Source: an uncultured Monoglobus sp. | GTDB taxonomy: Bacteria > Bacillota > Clostridia > Monoglobales > Monoglobaceae | Assembly (NCBI GenBank): GCA_947624775.1 | Contig: CANQLT010000002.1 | Coordinates: 1 to 64,000 of the forward strand | Length of the DNA: 64,000 bases | Direction: 5' to 3' | Shown: positions 10,419-20,568 of the stretch, piece by piece | Position numbering within the stretch: position 1 is the first letter of the stretch | Layout: each line of letters opens with the position of its first letter | Notes under the pieces: generated by a model | The model's input: the letters and a program-made list of their open reading frames with translations, nothing else | Told to the model about the DNA's origin: nothing | The model's database searches: none | Translations under genes and position numbers: made by a program

Positions 10419-11459
10419 GTGAAACAGTTGGCAATCAACACAAGCAGCATCACGGACAGCGGCGAGGAGCGGATCGTCTCGACCACCGAGCAGAACGAGG
10501 ACGCGCAGATCGAGTTCGGACTGCGCCCCAAAACGCTTGACGAGTACATCGGCCAGGACAAGGTCAAGGAAAATCTGAAAATATTTATCGAGGCTGCCAA
10601 GCAGAGAGGCGAGCCTCTTGACCATACGCTGTTTTACGGCCCGCCCGGCCTGGGCAAGACCACGCTGGCCGGGATCATCGCCAACGAGATGGGAGTCAAT
10701 ATAAGGATAACTTCGGGCCCCGCCATCGAAAAGCCCGGCGACCTGGCGGCGCTGCTGACGAATCTGCAGCCCAACGACATACTTTTTGTAGACGAGATAC
10801 ACCGCCTGAGCCGCAGCGTGGAGGAAATTCTGTACCCGGCAATGGAGGACTACGCCCTTGACATAATAATCGGCAAGGGTCCGTCGGCCCGCTCGATAAG
10901 GCTCGACCTGCCCAAGTTCACACTGGTGGGAGCCACCACCCGCGCGGGAGCTCTGGCGGCGCCTCTTAGAGACAGGTTCGGCATAATCAACCGCCTTGAC
11001 ATGTACGGGACCCGCGACCTCAGAAAAATCGTGGAGCGCAGCGCGGGCATCCTGGGGATTGACACCGACGGCGGAGGCGCGGAAGAGATAGCCATGCGCT
11101 CCCGCGGAACGCCGAGGATCGCTAACCGCCTTTTGAAACGCGTCAGGGACTTCGCGCAGATAGACGGGACCGGGGCGATAAGCAAGGAACTGGCGAGAGA
11201 CGCGCTCAACCGCCTTGAAATCGACTCGCTGGGTCTTGACGCGATAGACAAACGAATGCTTATGACGGTAATCAATCACTACGGCGGAGGACCCGTGGGG
11301 CTTGAGACTCTGGCCGCCACCATCGGCGAGGAGGCCGGGACCATCGAGGACGTTTACGAGCCGTATCTGATGCAGATAGGATTCATAAACAGAACGCCCC
11401 GCGGCAGAGTAGTGACCCCGAAGGCATACGACCATTTCGGGATCAAATACGAGGCGTAG
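10419..11459 (+). CDS. ruvB: Holliday junction branch migration helicase RuvB (GTG start)
   Basis: [29 protein letters not shown] and GATTRAGAL motifs. Confidence 0.97.
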   Translation: MKQLAINTSSITDSGEERIVSTTEQNEDAQIEFGLRPKTLDEYIGQDKVKENLKIFIEAAKQRGEPLDHTLFYGPPGLGKTTLAGIIANEMGVNIRITSGPAIEKPGDLAALLTNLQPNDILFVDEIHRLSRSVEEILYPAMEDYALDIIIGKGPSARSIRLDLPKFTLVGATTRAGALAAPLRDRFGIINRLDMYGTRDLRKIVERSAGILGIDTDGGGAEEIAMRSRGTPRIANRLLKRVRDFAQIDGTGAISKELARDALNRLEIDSLGLDAIDKRMLMTVINHYGGGPVGLETLAATIGEEAGTIEDVYEPYLMQIGFINRTPRGRVVTPKAYDHFGIKYEA

Positions 11460-11514
11460 CGATTGGCTGCCGTCTGAAACGGATATATCAAAAATAAAGA
11501 CAGGAGAAAATATT

Positions 11515-13452
11515 ATGTGTAATAAAGAAAAATACTATATAACGACCGCGATAGTCTACACTTCCAAAAAGCCGCACATCGGCAACACCTACGAGCTGAT
11601 ACTGACCGACGCCATAGCCAGATTCAAGCGCTATATGGGCTATGACGTGCGTTTCTGCACCGGCACCGACGAGCACGGCCAGAAGATACAGGAATTGGCC
11701 GAGGCCGCGGGCATAACACCCAAGCAGCATGTTGACAAAATCGCCGGAGAGATAAAAGAGATAGCCGATATGCTGAACATAAGCTACGACATATTTATCC
11801 GCACCACCGACGATTACCACGAAAAGGCAGTGCAGAAGATATTCACCAAGCTATATGAGCAGGGCGATATTTATAAATCCGAATACGAGGGTCTTTACTG
11901 CACGCCATGCGAATCGTTCTGGACCGAGTCGCAGCTGGTTGACGGCAAGTGTCCCGACTGTGGCAGAGAGGTCCACAAGACCCGCGAGGAAGCGTATTTC
12001 TTAAAGCTCAGCAAGTATCAGGACAGGCTGATAAAGCATATCGAGGAGCACCCCGAATTCATTCAGCCCGAGGCGCGCAAAAAAGAGATGATAAACAATT
12101 TCTTAAAGCCGGGCCTTCAGGACCTGTGCGTGTCGCGCACCAGCTTTTCGTGGGGCATACCCGTTGAGTTCGACCCGGGTCATGTGATCTACGTTTGGGT
12201 AGACGCGCTCTCAAACTACATCACCGCCCTGGGCTACACGCCGGGCGCTCCCGGCGAGGACTACAAAAAATACTGGCCCGCCGACGTGCATATTATTGGC
12301 AAGGATATTTTGAGGTTCCACACGATATACTGGCCGATCATGCTGATGGCGCTGGGCGAGCCGCTGCCCAAGCAGGTGTTCGGCCACCCGTGGCTGCTGT
12401 TCGGCGAGGAAAAAATGTCAAAATCCCGCGGCAACGTTATATACGCCGACGATCTGGTGCGCCACTTCGGCGTTGACGCCGTGAGGTACTACTCTCTGCA
12501 CGAGATGCCCTTCGCACAGGACGGCAACATCACCTACGACATATTCATCAGCCGCTTTAACTCTGACCTCGCCAACACCTTGGGCAATCTGGTCAACAGA
12601 ACGGTCTCGATGGTAAACAAATATTTCGACGGAGTGATACAGCCCGGAGACGTTTCGGGCGAGTTTGACGACGACCTCAAGGCCGTCGCCTCGGGCGCTC
12701 TCAAAAAAATCACCGAAAAAATGGAGACACTGCATGTCGCCGACGCGCTTGACGAGATATGGAAGATCGTGAACCGCGCCAACAAATATATCGACGAGAC
12801 GACGCCGTGGATACTCGCCAAGAACGAGGCGGATATGCCGAGGCTCGGCACCGTGCTGTATAATCTTGTGGAGGCGATCAGGATAATAGCGTCGCTGCTG
12901 TCGCCGTTTATGCCCGAGACGTCCGAAAAAATCAAGGCGCAGATAAACGCCGCCGATCTGAGCGCGGAAAGCGCTGGAACATTCGGCGTGACCGAGGCGG
13001 GACGCAAGGTCGGCAGCCCCGAACCGCTGTTCGCGAGAATAGACGCGGACAAAAAGCTCGAGGAGCTGGCCGCGGAGTTCGCGGCGTCAAGCGAGGCGGA
13101 GGCCGCTCCCGAGATCGAGCCCTTTAAGGACGACATCAGCTTTGACGATTTTCTGAAGCTTGACGTCAGAGTCGGAAAGGTCAAGGTCTGCGAAAAGGTG
13201 CCCAAGTCCTCAAAGCTACTTCGGTTCGAGCTGGAGTGCGGCGGGGAGACGCGGCAAATACTGTCGGGCATCGCGAAATACTACAAGCCCGAAGAGCTTG
13301 TTGGCAAAAACGTGCTGTTTATCGCCAATCTGCCCCCGAGAAAAATGATGGGCCTCGAGTCCTGCGGAATGATACTCTCGGCCGAGCACGACGGCAAGCT
13401 GACGCTGCTCACCACCGAGGGCGACATCCAAAGCGGCGCGGTGATGGTATAA
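11515..13452 (+). CDS. metG: Methionyl-tRNA synthetase with C-terminal tRNA-binding domain
   Basis: TTAIVYTSKKPHIGNTYE (HIGH-type), KMSKSRGN motif, C-terminal FLKLDVRVGKV... domain. Confidence 0.96.
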   Translation: MCNKEKYYITTAIVYTSKKPHIGNTYELILTDAIARFKRYMGYDVRFCTGTDEHGQKIQELAEAAGITPKQHVDKIAGEIKEIADMLNISYDIFIRTTDDYHEKAVQKIFTKLYEQGDIYKSEYEGLYCTPCESFWTESQLVDGKCPDCGREVHKTREEAYFLKLSKYQDRLIKHIEEHPEFIQPEARKKEMINNFLKPGLQDLCVSRTSFSWGIPVEFDPGHVIYVWVDALSNYITALGYTPGAPGEDYKKYWPADVHIIGKDILRFHTIYWPIMLMALGEPLPKQVFGHPWLLFGEEKMSKSRGNVIYADDLVRHFGVDAVRYYSLHEMPFAQDGNITYDIFISRFNSDLANTLGNLVNRTVSMVNKYFDGVIQPGDVSGEFDDDLKAVASGALKKITEKMETLHVADALDEIWKIVNRANKYIDETTPWILAKNEADMPRLGTVLYNLVEAIRIIASLLSPFMPETSEKIKAQINAADLSAESAGTFGVTEAGRKVGSPEPLFARIDADKKLEELAAEFAASSEAEAAPEIEPFKDDISFDDFLKLDVRVGKVKVCEKVPKSSKLLRFELECGGETRQILSGIAKYYKPEELVGKNVLFIANLPPRKMMGLESCGMILSAEHDGKLTLLTTEGDIQSGAVMV

Positions 13453-13569
13453 CAATAAAATAATAATAATTTGTTCATATTCACGTAAACAATTATTCGG
13501 CGTACGTGGTATAATTATAATAAGATTATATGATTTACGCTGATATTTTTAAAGAATGGAGTGAATAAT

Positions 13570-14373
13570 ATGTTTTGTTCAAACTGCGGCAAGGAGCTCA
13601 AAGACAGTGATAAATTCTGCGACTCCTGCGGCATGATGGTAAAACGCGCGGAAACGGCCGAACCGGCGACCGAACCGCAAAATCAGCTTGTTCCGGCGCC
13701 CAAGAAAAAAAGCTCCGGTAAAATCGCCGCGATAATTATAGGCATTGTTTCGGGAGCGGTCATTCTGGCCTGTCTGGTCGCGCTGACCGCCGCATCGCTG
13801 ATCTCAAGCTACAGACACGATAACCGGCACAACGGGCACAATTATCCCGGAATGTATGACGATTACGATGACTATGATGATTTCGGCGACTACTTTGACG
13901 ATTTTTTCGACGATGACGGCGGCCTGTATCACGGCTACAGCGGCAGCAACGGCAGCAACGGCAGCGGACAACAAAATCCCGCGCCCGCTCAAACGCCCGC
14001 GGCCACAGTGCCGCCCGACGATTCGCTGCCTCCCGACTCAAACGGAAAGACCTACGACGATCCCGCCTATCAATGGCCGACCGGAGACGGCACATATGAG
14101 TTTTACGCCAAATCGACCATACCCAAGTTTGAGAGCGTGACCGGAAAGCCCTGCACCGACACCGATGTGGAGGACGACGGAAACACATATTACGAGTACG
14201 CTATGGATATGGACGCCTACAACGCGTACATAAAGGCTCTCGAGGCGGCGGGCTACAAACAGACCGAGTTTGACGCCCGAGGCAAAAATTCTTATGTCAG
14301 ATACGAAAAAGGCGTTCAGTACCTGGTGATTTATCTGATGAACACGGATAACGAGATCGTTATTATGGCGTGA
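13570..14373 (+). CDS. Zinc-ribbon membrane protein with Asp/Tyr-rich and Gly/Ser/Pro-rich extracellular linker
   Basis: MFCSNCGKELKDSDKFCDSCG zinc ribbon, one TM segment (IAAIIIGIVSGAVILACLVALTAASLI), acidic linker. The SD-like ggag favours the ATG at 13570 over the ORF-track GTG at 13561. Confidence 0.7.
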   Translation: MFCSNCGKELKDSDKFCDSCGMMVKRAETAEPATEPQNQLVPAPKKKSSGKIAAIIIGIVSGAVILACLVALTAASLISSYRHDNRHNGHNYPGMYDDYDDYDDFGDYFDDFFDDDGGLYHGYSGSNGSNGSGQQNPAPAQTPAATVPPDDSLPPDSNGKTYDDPAYQWPTGDGTYEFYAKSTIPKFESVTGKPCTDTDVEDDGNTYYEYAMDMDAYNAYIKALEAAGYKQTEFDARGKNSYVRYEKGVQYLVIYLMNTDNEIVIMA

Positions 14374-14448
14374 TCAAAAATAACACTTGATATTTTGCTT
14401 TGATTATGTTATAATTACATTACTTTTGATTATGGAGGAGTTTTAGTT

Positions 14449-14913
14449 ATGAAGAAATTAACAGCGTTGCTCGCAGCCGTGCTTATAGCGCTCTGCGGCA
14501 CCATGCCGGCTTTCGCGGTGGCTCAGAGTATTGTTTTAAACGGCGTTCCGTCCGAGATCCCGGCCGATATGGGCGAGATCATTGAGCAGGACGACAGAAC
14601 TTTTGTTCCCATCCGTTTCGTATCGGAGAATATGGGAAAAACGGTTAAATACGACGAGAACATAAACGCCGCCCTCATTCTGGATAAGTCCGACATGTAT
14701 ATAATCCAGGAAGGCGCGACGAATATTTTCAAGATATCCGACCTTGGACAGACAGTAACCACCCCTATGGACACGGCGGTGTTTGTAAAGCAGTATGACG
14801 AGGCGGGCGGCGGACGTATGTACGTTCCCATCAGATTCGTTTCCGAGGCCTTCGGCTACGCGGTCGGCTGGGACGACGCGACTCAAACGGTAACGATAGA
14901 CGCAGCTCAGTAA
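14449..14913 (+). CDS. Secreted copper amine oxidase N-terminal (stalk) domain protein
   Basis: Signal peptide; duplicated (T)FVPIRFVSE...V.YDE/GWDDATQTVTI signature. Confidence 0.8.
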   Translation: MKKLTALLAAVLIALCGTMPAFAVAQSIVLNGVPSEIPADMGEIIEQDDRTFVPIRFVSENMGKTVKYDENINAALILDKSDMYIIQEGATNIFKISDLGQTVTTPMDTAVFVKQYDEAGGGRMYVPIRFVSEAFGYAVGWDDATQTVTIDAAQ

Positions 14914-14920
14914 AAAATCA

Positions 14921-14946
14921 AGCGGCTCAACCGAGCCGCTTTTTTA
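14921..14946 (+). terminator. Rho-independent terminator
   Basis: agcggctc-aacc-gagccgct followed by T-run. Confidence 0.85.
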
Positions 14947-14955
14947 TTGCCGAAA

Positions 14956-15430
14956 ACCGCGGGCGGCCGGGGGTCGGCCGCCCCTACGGTGTTTTGTATA
15001 TTATTGTCCTATTCACTATTTGCTAATTACTAATCACTACGTTCGTAGGGCGGCTTGCCCACAAGCCGCCGGCCGGATGTGGGCATCCGGCCCTACAACA
15101 AATAGCGAGCCAAAGCGGGCGGATATTATCCGCCCCTACAAGATCATACAAAACGAACGCGGGAACACGACAAAGAAATCTGCCAAATTATTCCCGCGTA
15201 TTCGCTATTCTCTAATCGCTAATCACTACATAGGGCTCCCGCGGAAGCGTGCTTCCGTGGGAAAGAGGAGCCGACCCGGAGCGGATGAGCCTTCCCGCTT
15301 GCGGGAAGGTGATTTAGCGTAGGGATCGGCGACCAGGGCTCCCGCGGAAACGTGCTTCCGTGGGAAAAAGGAGCAAACCCGGAGCGGGCGCAGTTCCCGA
15401 CGCTGCGCGTCGGGACAAGCAAGCGTAGGG
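14956..15430. repeat. Intergenic block of dispersed palindromic repeats
   Basis: Contains gggcggccg...cggccgccc, a double palindrome at 15049..15091, gggcggatattatccgcccctac at 15116..15139, a CTAATCACTA-type element, and two direct copies of agggctcccgcggaa(g/a)cgtgcttccgtgggaaa (15232.. and 15335..). Related copies occur elsewhere in the window. Confidence 0.8.
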
Positions 15431-15440
15431 ATTTGCGACG

Positions 15441-16166
15441 TCAGCATGCCGTATATATCTGCTTATACTGGTTCTTGCTGTCGGGGGTGAGGACGAAAAA
15501 GTTTTTCTTCATTATTATCGCCTTGTCGCCGCCGAACATTTCTATATACTCGTCTATATAGCCTTCTATCTCGTCAAGGTCGGCCTTTTCGGCCTTGCGC
15601 GCGTTGATCTGCGGCGGAATGTCAAACGGCAGCTCCTCGCAGCGCAGGAATATCTTTCCGCCGTGCATGCCGGTGGCGCAGAACCTTTCGACAACCGTCT
15701 TTCTGTCGTCGTGTCCCAGACCCAGCACAATTATATATCCGCCCGCCTGGTACTCGCCGAGAAAGCTTCCGGCCTTGCCGCCGATCACCAGTACCGGGAC
15801 CTTGTCCTTGTACGCCTTCATGTGAATGCCTGCGCGGTAGCCCGCGTCGCCCTGCACGAAAATCTTGCCGCCGCGCATGGCGTAGCCCGTGGCGTCGCCC
15901 GACGAGCCGTGTATCGAGATCACACCGTCGTTCATGGTGTCGCCGGTGGCGTCCTGCGCGTTTCCGTAGACCGTCACGGTGCCGCCGTTCAGGTAGGCTC
16001 CCAGCGCGTTGCCGGGTGTGCCGTTTACCACAAGCTCCTTGCCGGAAATTCCGCAGCCGATATATCTCTGACCCAGGCAGTTGTCCACCTCGACTTTTTT
16101 GTCGCGTGTGGCGCGGATCTTTTTGTTTATCTCATCGTAGTATGTGAGTCCCGCGTTGATTTTCAT
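15441..16166 (-). CDS. GXGXG-domain protein (glutamate synthase alpha C-terminal-like subunit)
   Basis: Beta-helix repeats GNALGAYLNGGTVTVYGNAQDATGDTMNDGVISIHGSSGDATGYAMRGG; part of a gltS-type operon. Confidence 0.85.
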   Translation of the reverse strand: MKINAGLTYYDEINKKIRATRDKKVEVDNCLGQRYIGCGISGKELVVNGTPGNALGAYLNGGTVTVYGNAQDATGDTMNDGVISIHGSSGDATGYAMRGGKIFVQGDAGYRAGIHMKAYKDKVPVLVIGGKAGSFLGEYQAGGYIIVLGLGHDDRKTVVERFCATGMHGGKIFLRCEELPFDIPPQINARKAEKADLDEIEGYIDEYIEMFGGDKAIIMKKNFFVLTPDSKNQYKQIYTAC

Positions 16167-17404
16167 TACTTGACACCTCCTAAGTCGTCTTTTCTGACCG
16201 CTCTTGAGAACGCCATTTCCTGCGGCCTTTCTTTTATCGCCTCGAAATCTATCTCGTCAAGCGGCGTCTTTTCGCGCACCAGACGGGTGTAGATTCCGGC
16301 TCTTTCGATATCATCAATTAGTATGAATCCGCGCAGGTTATTGTTCGCGGTAACCAGCTTTTTGTACTTGGTTCCCTCACGCTTCACATACGCCTCGCCC
16401 TCGTAGTCGCCCGCGGTTATGATATGCAGGCCCCAGAATCCGATGGCGTTCATCGGAATGGCGTCGTCGTAGAGTTCCTCACCGCCGCTCATATTGACGC
16501 CCGCCGCGTGCCCCATCATGTAAGCGTTTGGCAGCAGCGCCAGAACTTGGCTCTTGCCCGTTATGCTGTTTAGGCACTCGGCGCAGTCGCCCGCGGCATA
16601 CACGTCGGGGATCGTGGTCGCGCACTTCAGGTCGGTCGCGATTCCGCGGTTCACCTCGCCGCCCGCGTCGGCCGCGAGAGCCGTATTGGGCCGCACGCCC
16701 ACCGCGATAACCACCGCGTCGTACTCTATCTTTTTACCGCTTGAAAGCGTCGCTGTTCCGTCTTTAAACTCGGCCACGCTGTCGTTTAAGTAAAACTTAA
16801 CGCCGCGGCGCTCGATGTGTTTCTGCACTATGGCGGAGCCCTTTTCGTCCAGAATGCTCGGAAGTATCCTGTTCGCCAGGTCGACAACGGTCAGGCTGCC
16901 CGCGCGGTCGCTTATTCCCTCGGCGCACTTGAGGCCGATAAGACCGGCGCCGACTATAAGCACCCGGCTGTCTTTGTCTATCGCGTCCGCCAGAGCCTTG
17001 GCATCGTCCAGCGTCATAAAGCTGAACTTCTTTTCCACGCCGTCAAGCCCCTTCATGGGCGGCACAAACGGCGATGAGCCCGCGGCGATCAGCAGCTTGC
17101 CGTAGCCGATATCGCGGCCGCCGCTGAGGCTGACCGTTTTCTTTTCGGGGTTTATTTTCTCGGCCCTTGTGCCGAGCATAAGCTCGACGTCGTTTTTCTT
17201 ATAAAAATTATCCGGCCTGTAGCTCAGCATCTTTTTCTCGGTTGTCTTGTTCCACAGATAGTAGGAGATCAGCGGCCGTCCGTAAACTCTGTAATTCTCA
17301 TCGGTAACAACGCAGATACTGCCCTCCGTGTCGTTCTCCCTTATACCCTCAATGCAGCCGACAGCGGCGATAGAGTTACCGATTATCAAGTAATCATATT
17401 TCAT
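16166..17404 (-). CDS. FAD/NAD(P)-dependent oxidoreductase
   Basis: N-terminal dinucleotide fold YDYLIIGNSIAAVG; second motif VLIVGAGLIGLKCAEG; DVYAAGDCAE. Confidence 0.88.
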   Translation of the reverse strand: MKYDYLIIGNSIAAVGCIEGIRENDTEGSICVVTDENYRVYGRPLISYYLWNKTTEKKMLSYRPDNFYKKNDVELMLGTRAEKINPEKKTVSLSGGRDIGYGKLLIAAGSSPFVPPMKGLDGVEKKFSFMTLDDAKALADAIDKDSRVLIVGAGLIGLKCAEGISDRAGSLTVVDLANRILPSILDEKGSAIVQKHIERRGVKFYLNDSVAEFKDGTATLSSGKKIEYDAVVIAVGVRPNTALAADAGGEVNRGIATDLKCATTIPDVYAAGDCAECLNSITGKSQVLALLPNAYMMGHAAGVNMSGGEELYDDAIPMNAIGFWGLHIITAGDYEGEAYVKREGTKYKKLVTANNNLRGFILIDDIERAGIYTRLVREKTPLDEIDFEAIKERPQEMAFSRAVRKDDLGGVK

Positions 17405-17413
17405 AATATCACC

Positions 17414-17851
17414 CTAAATCCTTTCCTCATATACTATCGCTCTGTTGGGGCAGCCTTTGACGCAGGCGGGCTCTCCCGACGCGTTATCCATGCAAAGCTG
17501 GCACTTCTGCACTACCGAATGGTCGCTCGACGGCATTATCGCGCCGTATGGGCAGGACAGTATGCAGGTGAAACAGCCCACGCACTTGTCGGTGTCTATC
17601 ACCACGACTCCGTCCTTGTCGCGCGACAGGGCGCCCGAAATGCAGCCCTTGACGCAGCGGGCGTCGGAGCAGTGGCGGCAGTTGACCGCGAAGCTAATCT
17701 TGTTGTCGCCCTCGACCTGTATCCTCGGGTGGATAGTCTTGCCCTTTAAGGCCTTGACCATATCGTCCATTCCCGAATTGGCGAAAGCGCATTGGTATTC
17801 ACACAAATGGCAGCCGAGGCACCATTCCTCATTAACATAAATTCTTTTCAT
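17414..17851 (-). CDS. 4Fe-4S dicluster electron-transfer protein
   Basis: CLGCHLCEYQC, CVGCFTCILSCPYGA and CQLCMDNASGEPACVKGCP cysteine motifs. Confidence 0.88.
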   Translation of the reverse strand: MKRIYVNEEWCLGCHLCEYQCAFANSGMDDMVKALKGKTIHPRIQVEGDNKISFAVNCRHCSDARCVKGCISGALSRDKDGVVVIDTDKCVGCFTCILSCPYGAIMPSSDHSVVQKCQLCMDNASGEPACVKGCPNRAIVYEERI

Positions 17852-17866
17852 TTCGGCATTCCCTCC

Positions 17867-19372
17867 TTATTCGCCCGCGTGTTTGATGCCCAGGATCTCA
17901 AGCTCCTTGTTTGTGAGCCCTATTCCTCTGAGCATAAGCCTGTTTCCGCGCAGAGCCTCAATCGAGTTGATGCCCATGCCGCCCATCATTTCTTTGATCT
18001 CATGGGTCCAGGCGTGAACCAAATTCACAAGCCTTTCCTTGCCGTCCGCGGGGTTGAGGCGCTTTACCAGCTCGGGCACCTGGGTGGCGATACCCCAGTT
18101 GCACTTGCCGGCCTGACAGCTGCGGCAGAGATGGCAGCCCAGAGCGATAAGAGCCGAGGTCGCGATATAGACCGCGTCGGCGCCCAGCGCTATCGCCTTT
18201 ACCACGTCGGCGCTGCTTCTGATGCTTCCGCCGACGACCACGGACACCTCGTCGCGGATGCCCTCGTCGCGGAGGCGCTGATCGACGCTGGCGAGCGCCA
18301 GCTCAATGGGAATACCCACGTTGTCGCGTATTCTCTTGGGAGCCGCTCCCGTGCCGCCGCGGTAGCCGTCGATGGCGATTATGTCCGCACCGCTTCTGGC
18401 TATACCGCTGGCAATCGCCGCCACATTATGCACGGCCGCGATCTTTACGATGACCGGCTTTTTGTAGTCGCTGGCCTCTTTCAGCGAGAACACCAGCTGG
18501 CGCAGGTCCTCGATCGAATATATGTCGTGATGGGGCGCCGGCGATATCGCGTCGGTTCCCTCGGGGATCATTCTTGTCTTTGAAATGTCGTCTACTATTT
18601 TCTCACCCGGCAGGTGTCCGCCGATACCGGGCTTGGCGCCCTGACCCATTTTGATCTCTATGGCGGCGCCCGCGTTCAAATAGTCCTCGTGCACGCCGAA
18701 TCTTCCCGACGCGACCTGAACTATCGTGTTGGGGCCGTACTGGTAAAAGTCCTCGTGCAGTCCGCCCTCGCCGGTATTGTATAAGATGCCCAGTTCCTCA
18801 GCCGCCGTCGCGAGGCTCTTGTGAGCGTTGTAGCTTATCGAGCCGTAGGACATGGCTGAGAACATGATCGGCGTCTCCAGCTCAAGCTGCGGCGATGTCT
18901 CGGGAATGATATTTCCGTTTCTGTCTCTTTGTATCTCCTCGGACTTTTTGCCGAGATACGTTTTTGTCTCCATAGGCTCGCGCAGCGGGTCGATCGAGGG
19001 ATTGGTTACCTGAGACGCGTTGATGAGCATCTTGTCCCAGTATACCGGGTATTCCTTCGGGTTGCCCATTGCGGAAAGCAGCACCGCTCCGGTGCCCGCC
19101 TGACGAATAACGTCGGTTATCGCCTCCTGCGTCCAGTTGGCGTTGAGCTTGAATGTATGGTCGCTCTTTACAATTTTAAGAGCGTGGGTCGGGCAGAGGC
19201 AAACGCATCTCTGGCAGTCGACGCAATTTGTGCTGTCGCTCACCATCTTGCCCAGGTCGCTGTCGAAGCGATGGACCTCGTTTGAGCATTGGCGCTCGCA
19301 GGCGCGGCAGCCGATACACAAATCGGAGTTGCGCACAGCCTCGTATTCGGGATATAAGTAGTCACGCAGCAT
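17867..19372 (-). CDS. Glutamate synthase FMN-binding domain protein with N-terminal ferredoxin domain (archaeal-type GltB)
   Basis: CIGCRACERQC...CVDCQRCVCLCPTHA, then SAMSYGSISYNAHKSLATAA, GTGAAPKRIRDNVGIPIELAL and GCHLCRSCQAGKCNWGIATQ. Confidence 0.92.
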   Translation of the reverse strand: MLRDYLYPEYEAVRNSDLCIGCRACERQCSNEVHRFDSDLGKMVSDSTNCVDCQRCVCLCPTHALKIVKSDHTFKLNANWTQEAITDVIRQAGTGAVLLSAMGNPKEYPVYWDKMLINASQVTNPSIDPLREPMETKTYLGKKSEEIQRDRNGNIIPETSPQLELETPIMFSAMSYGSISYNAHKSLATAAEELGILYNTGEGGLHEDFYQYGPNTIVQVASGRFGVHEDYLNAGAAIEIKMGQGAKPGIGGHLPGEKIVDDISKTRMIPEGTDAISPAPHHDIYSIEDLRQLVFSLKEASDYKKPVIVKIAAVHNVAAIASGIARSGADIIAIDGYRGGTGAAPKRIRDNVGIPIELALASVDQRLRDEGIRDEVSVVVGGSIRSSADVVKAIALGADAVYIATSALIALGCHLCRSCQAGKCNWGIATQVPELVKRLNPADGKERLVNLVHAWTHEIKEMMGGMGINSIEALRGNRLMLRGIGLTNKELEILGIKHAGE

Positions 19373-20493
19373 TATTCGTCACCTCCGATCTCTTCCATTG
19401 CCTCGTCGTAAAGCCGCACGATCACAGGCTCGCCGCCTCTGGGCGACCAGATAGTGTCAAGGTTGGGCTCTATCACGCGCATTGCACATTCCTCGCTGGC
19501 AATATAGACCATGTCGTCCTTCTCGCCCACGACCATGCTGCGCAGCTTGAGCCTGTCGTTTAAGGCCATCATGCCGCCGGTAAAGCCGAGCAGTATCGAG
19601 AACGGGCCCGTGATAAGCAGGCTGCTGAACTTGTTGCGCAGGAACTTGAGTCTGCTTTTTTCAGGCTCCTCCATATGGTCTATGGTCGACCAGAAGGGTG
19701 CGGCAACAACGCTCGCCATTTCCTCAAGGCTCAGCTTTTGCTTGCGGAGCAGGTAGTCGGTTATGTAGGTGATGACCTCTGTATCGGTCAAAAGGTTGCA
19801 TTTGTAGCCGTACATCTCGATAAAGCGGCGGTTCGCGTCGTAGGACGAGATCTCGCCGTTGTGCACGATCGAGTAATCAAGCATCGCGAACGGGTGCGCT
19901 CCGCCCCACCAGCCGGGGGTGTTTGTCGGATAGCGGCCGTGCGCCGTCCAGCAATAGCCGTCGTATTCGTTTAATCTGTAGAATCTGCCCACATCCTCGG
20001 GAAATCCCACCGCTTTGAACACGCCCATGTTCTTTCCGCATGAGAAAACATAGCAGCCGTCAAGCTTGGTGTTGATCCTGTTGACGCAGCGCACAACGTA
20101 CTCCTTTTCGTCAAGCTGCGAGGCAGCAAGGCGCGTGCGCAGGGGATCGACAAAATACCTCCAGATCAGGGGCTCGTCCTTGATCTCGGGGATCCTTCTG
20201 ATGGGTATTTTCGAAAGGTTGATAACGTCAAAATGACGGTCGAGGTACCTTTCGCAAATTTCTTTCGCCTCGTTTGTTTCGTAGAAAACGTGGAAGGCAT
20301 ACTGATTCTTGTATTCGGGATAAATGCCGTAACCCGCGAATCCGCCGCCGAGACCGTTTGAGCGGTCGTGCATAACGGAAATCGAATCGATGATTTGCTT
20401 GCCGTTGATTCTCGTTCCGCTTTTCGAGAAAATACCGGATATAGCGCATCCCGCCGGAATCCTGTTGCCGTTTTCGCCTTCTCTGAGTAGCAT
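19372..20493 (-). CDS. Class II glutamine amidotransferase subunit of glutamate synthase
   Basis: CAISGIFSKSG...GRYPTNTPGWWGGAHPFAMLDYSIVHNGEISSYDANRR. Start placed at the second ATG (20493) because ggaaggag lies just upstream. Confidence 0.88.
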   Translation of the reverse strand: MLLREGENGNRIPAGCAISGIFSKSGTRINGKQIIDSISVMHDRSNGLGGGFAGYGIYPEYKNQYAFHVFYETNEAKEICERYLDRHFDVINLSKIPIRRIPEIKDEPLIWRYFVDPLRTRLAASQLDEKEYVVRCVNRINTKLDGCYVFSCGKNMGVFKAVGFPEDVGRFYRLNEYDGYCWTAHGRYPTNTPGWWGGAHPFAMLDYSIVHNGEISSYDANRRFIEMYGYKCNLLTDTEVITYITDYLLRKQKLSLEEMASVVAAPFWSTIDHMEEPEKSRLKFLRNKFSSLLITGPFSILLGFTGGMMALNDRLKLRSMVVGEKDDMVYIASEECAMRVIEPNLDTIWSPRGGEPVIVRLYDEAMEEIGGDE

Positions 20494-20568
20494 AGCTCTT
20501 TCTCCTTCCAACATAGCGATCGGGGGATATTCGAACTAAAATAATCACCCGACGCCCGTATTCCGAGC

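Noticed and set aside
15020-15447. Small ORFs across the intergenic repeat block (15020..15322, 15219..15422, 15226..15447)
   Set aside because: They read through palindromic repeats on both strands, lack RBS and motifs, and arise from repeat sequence.
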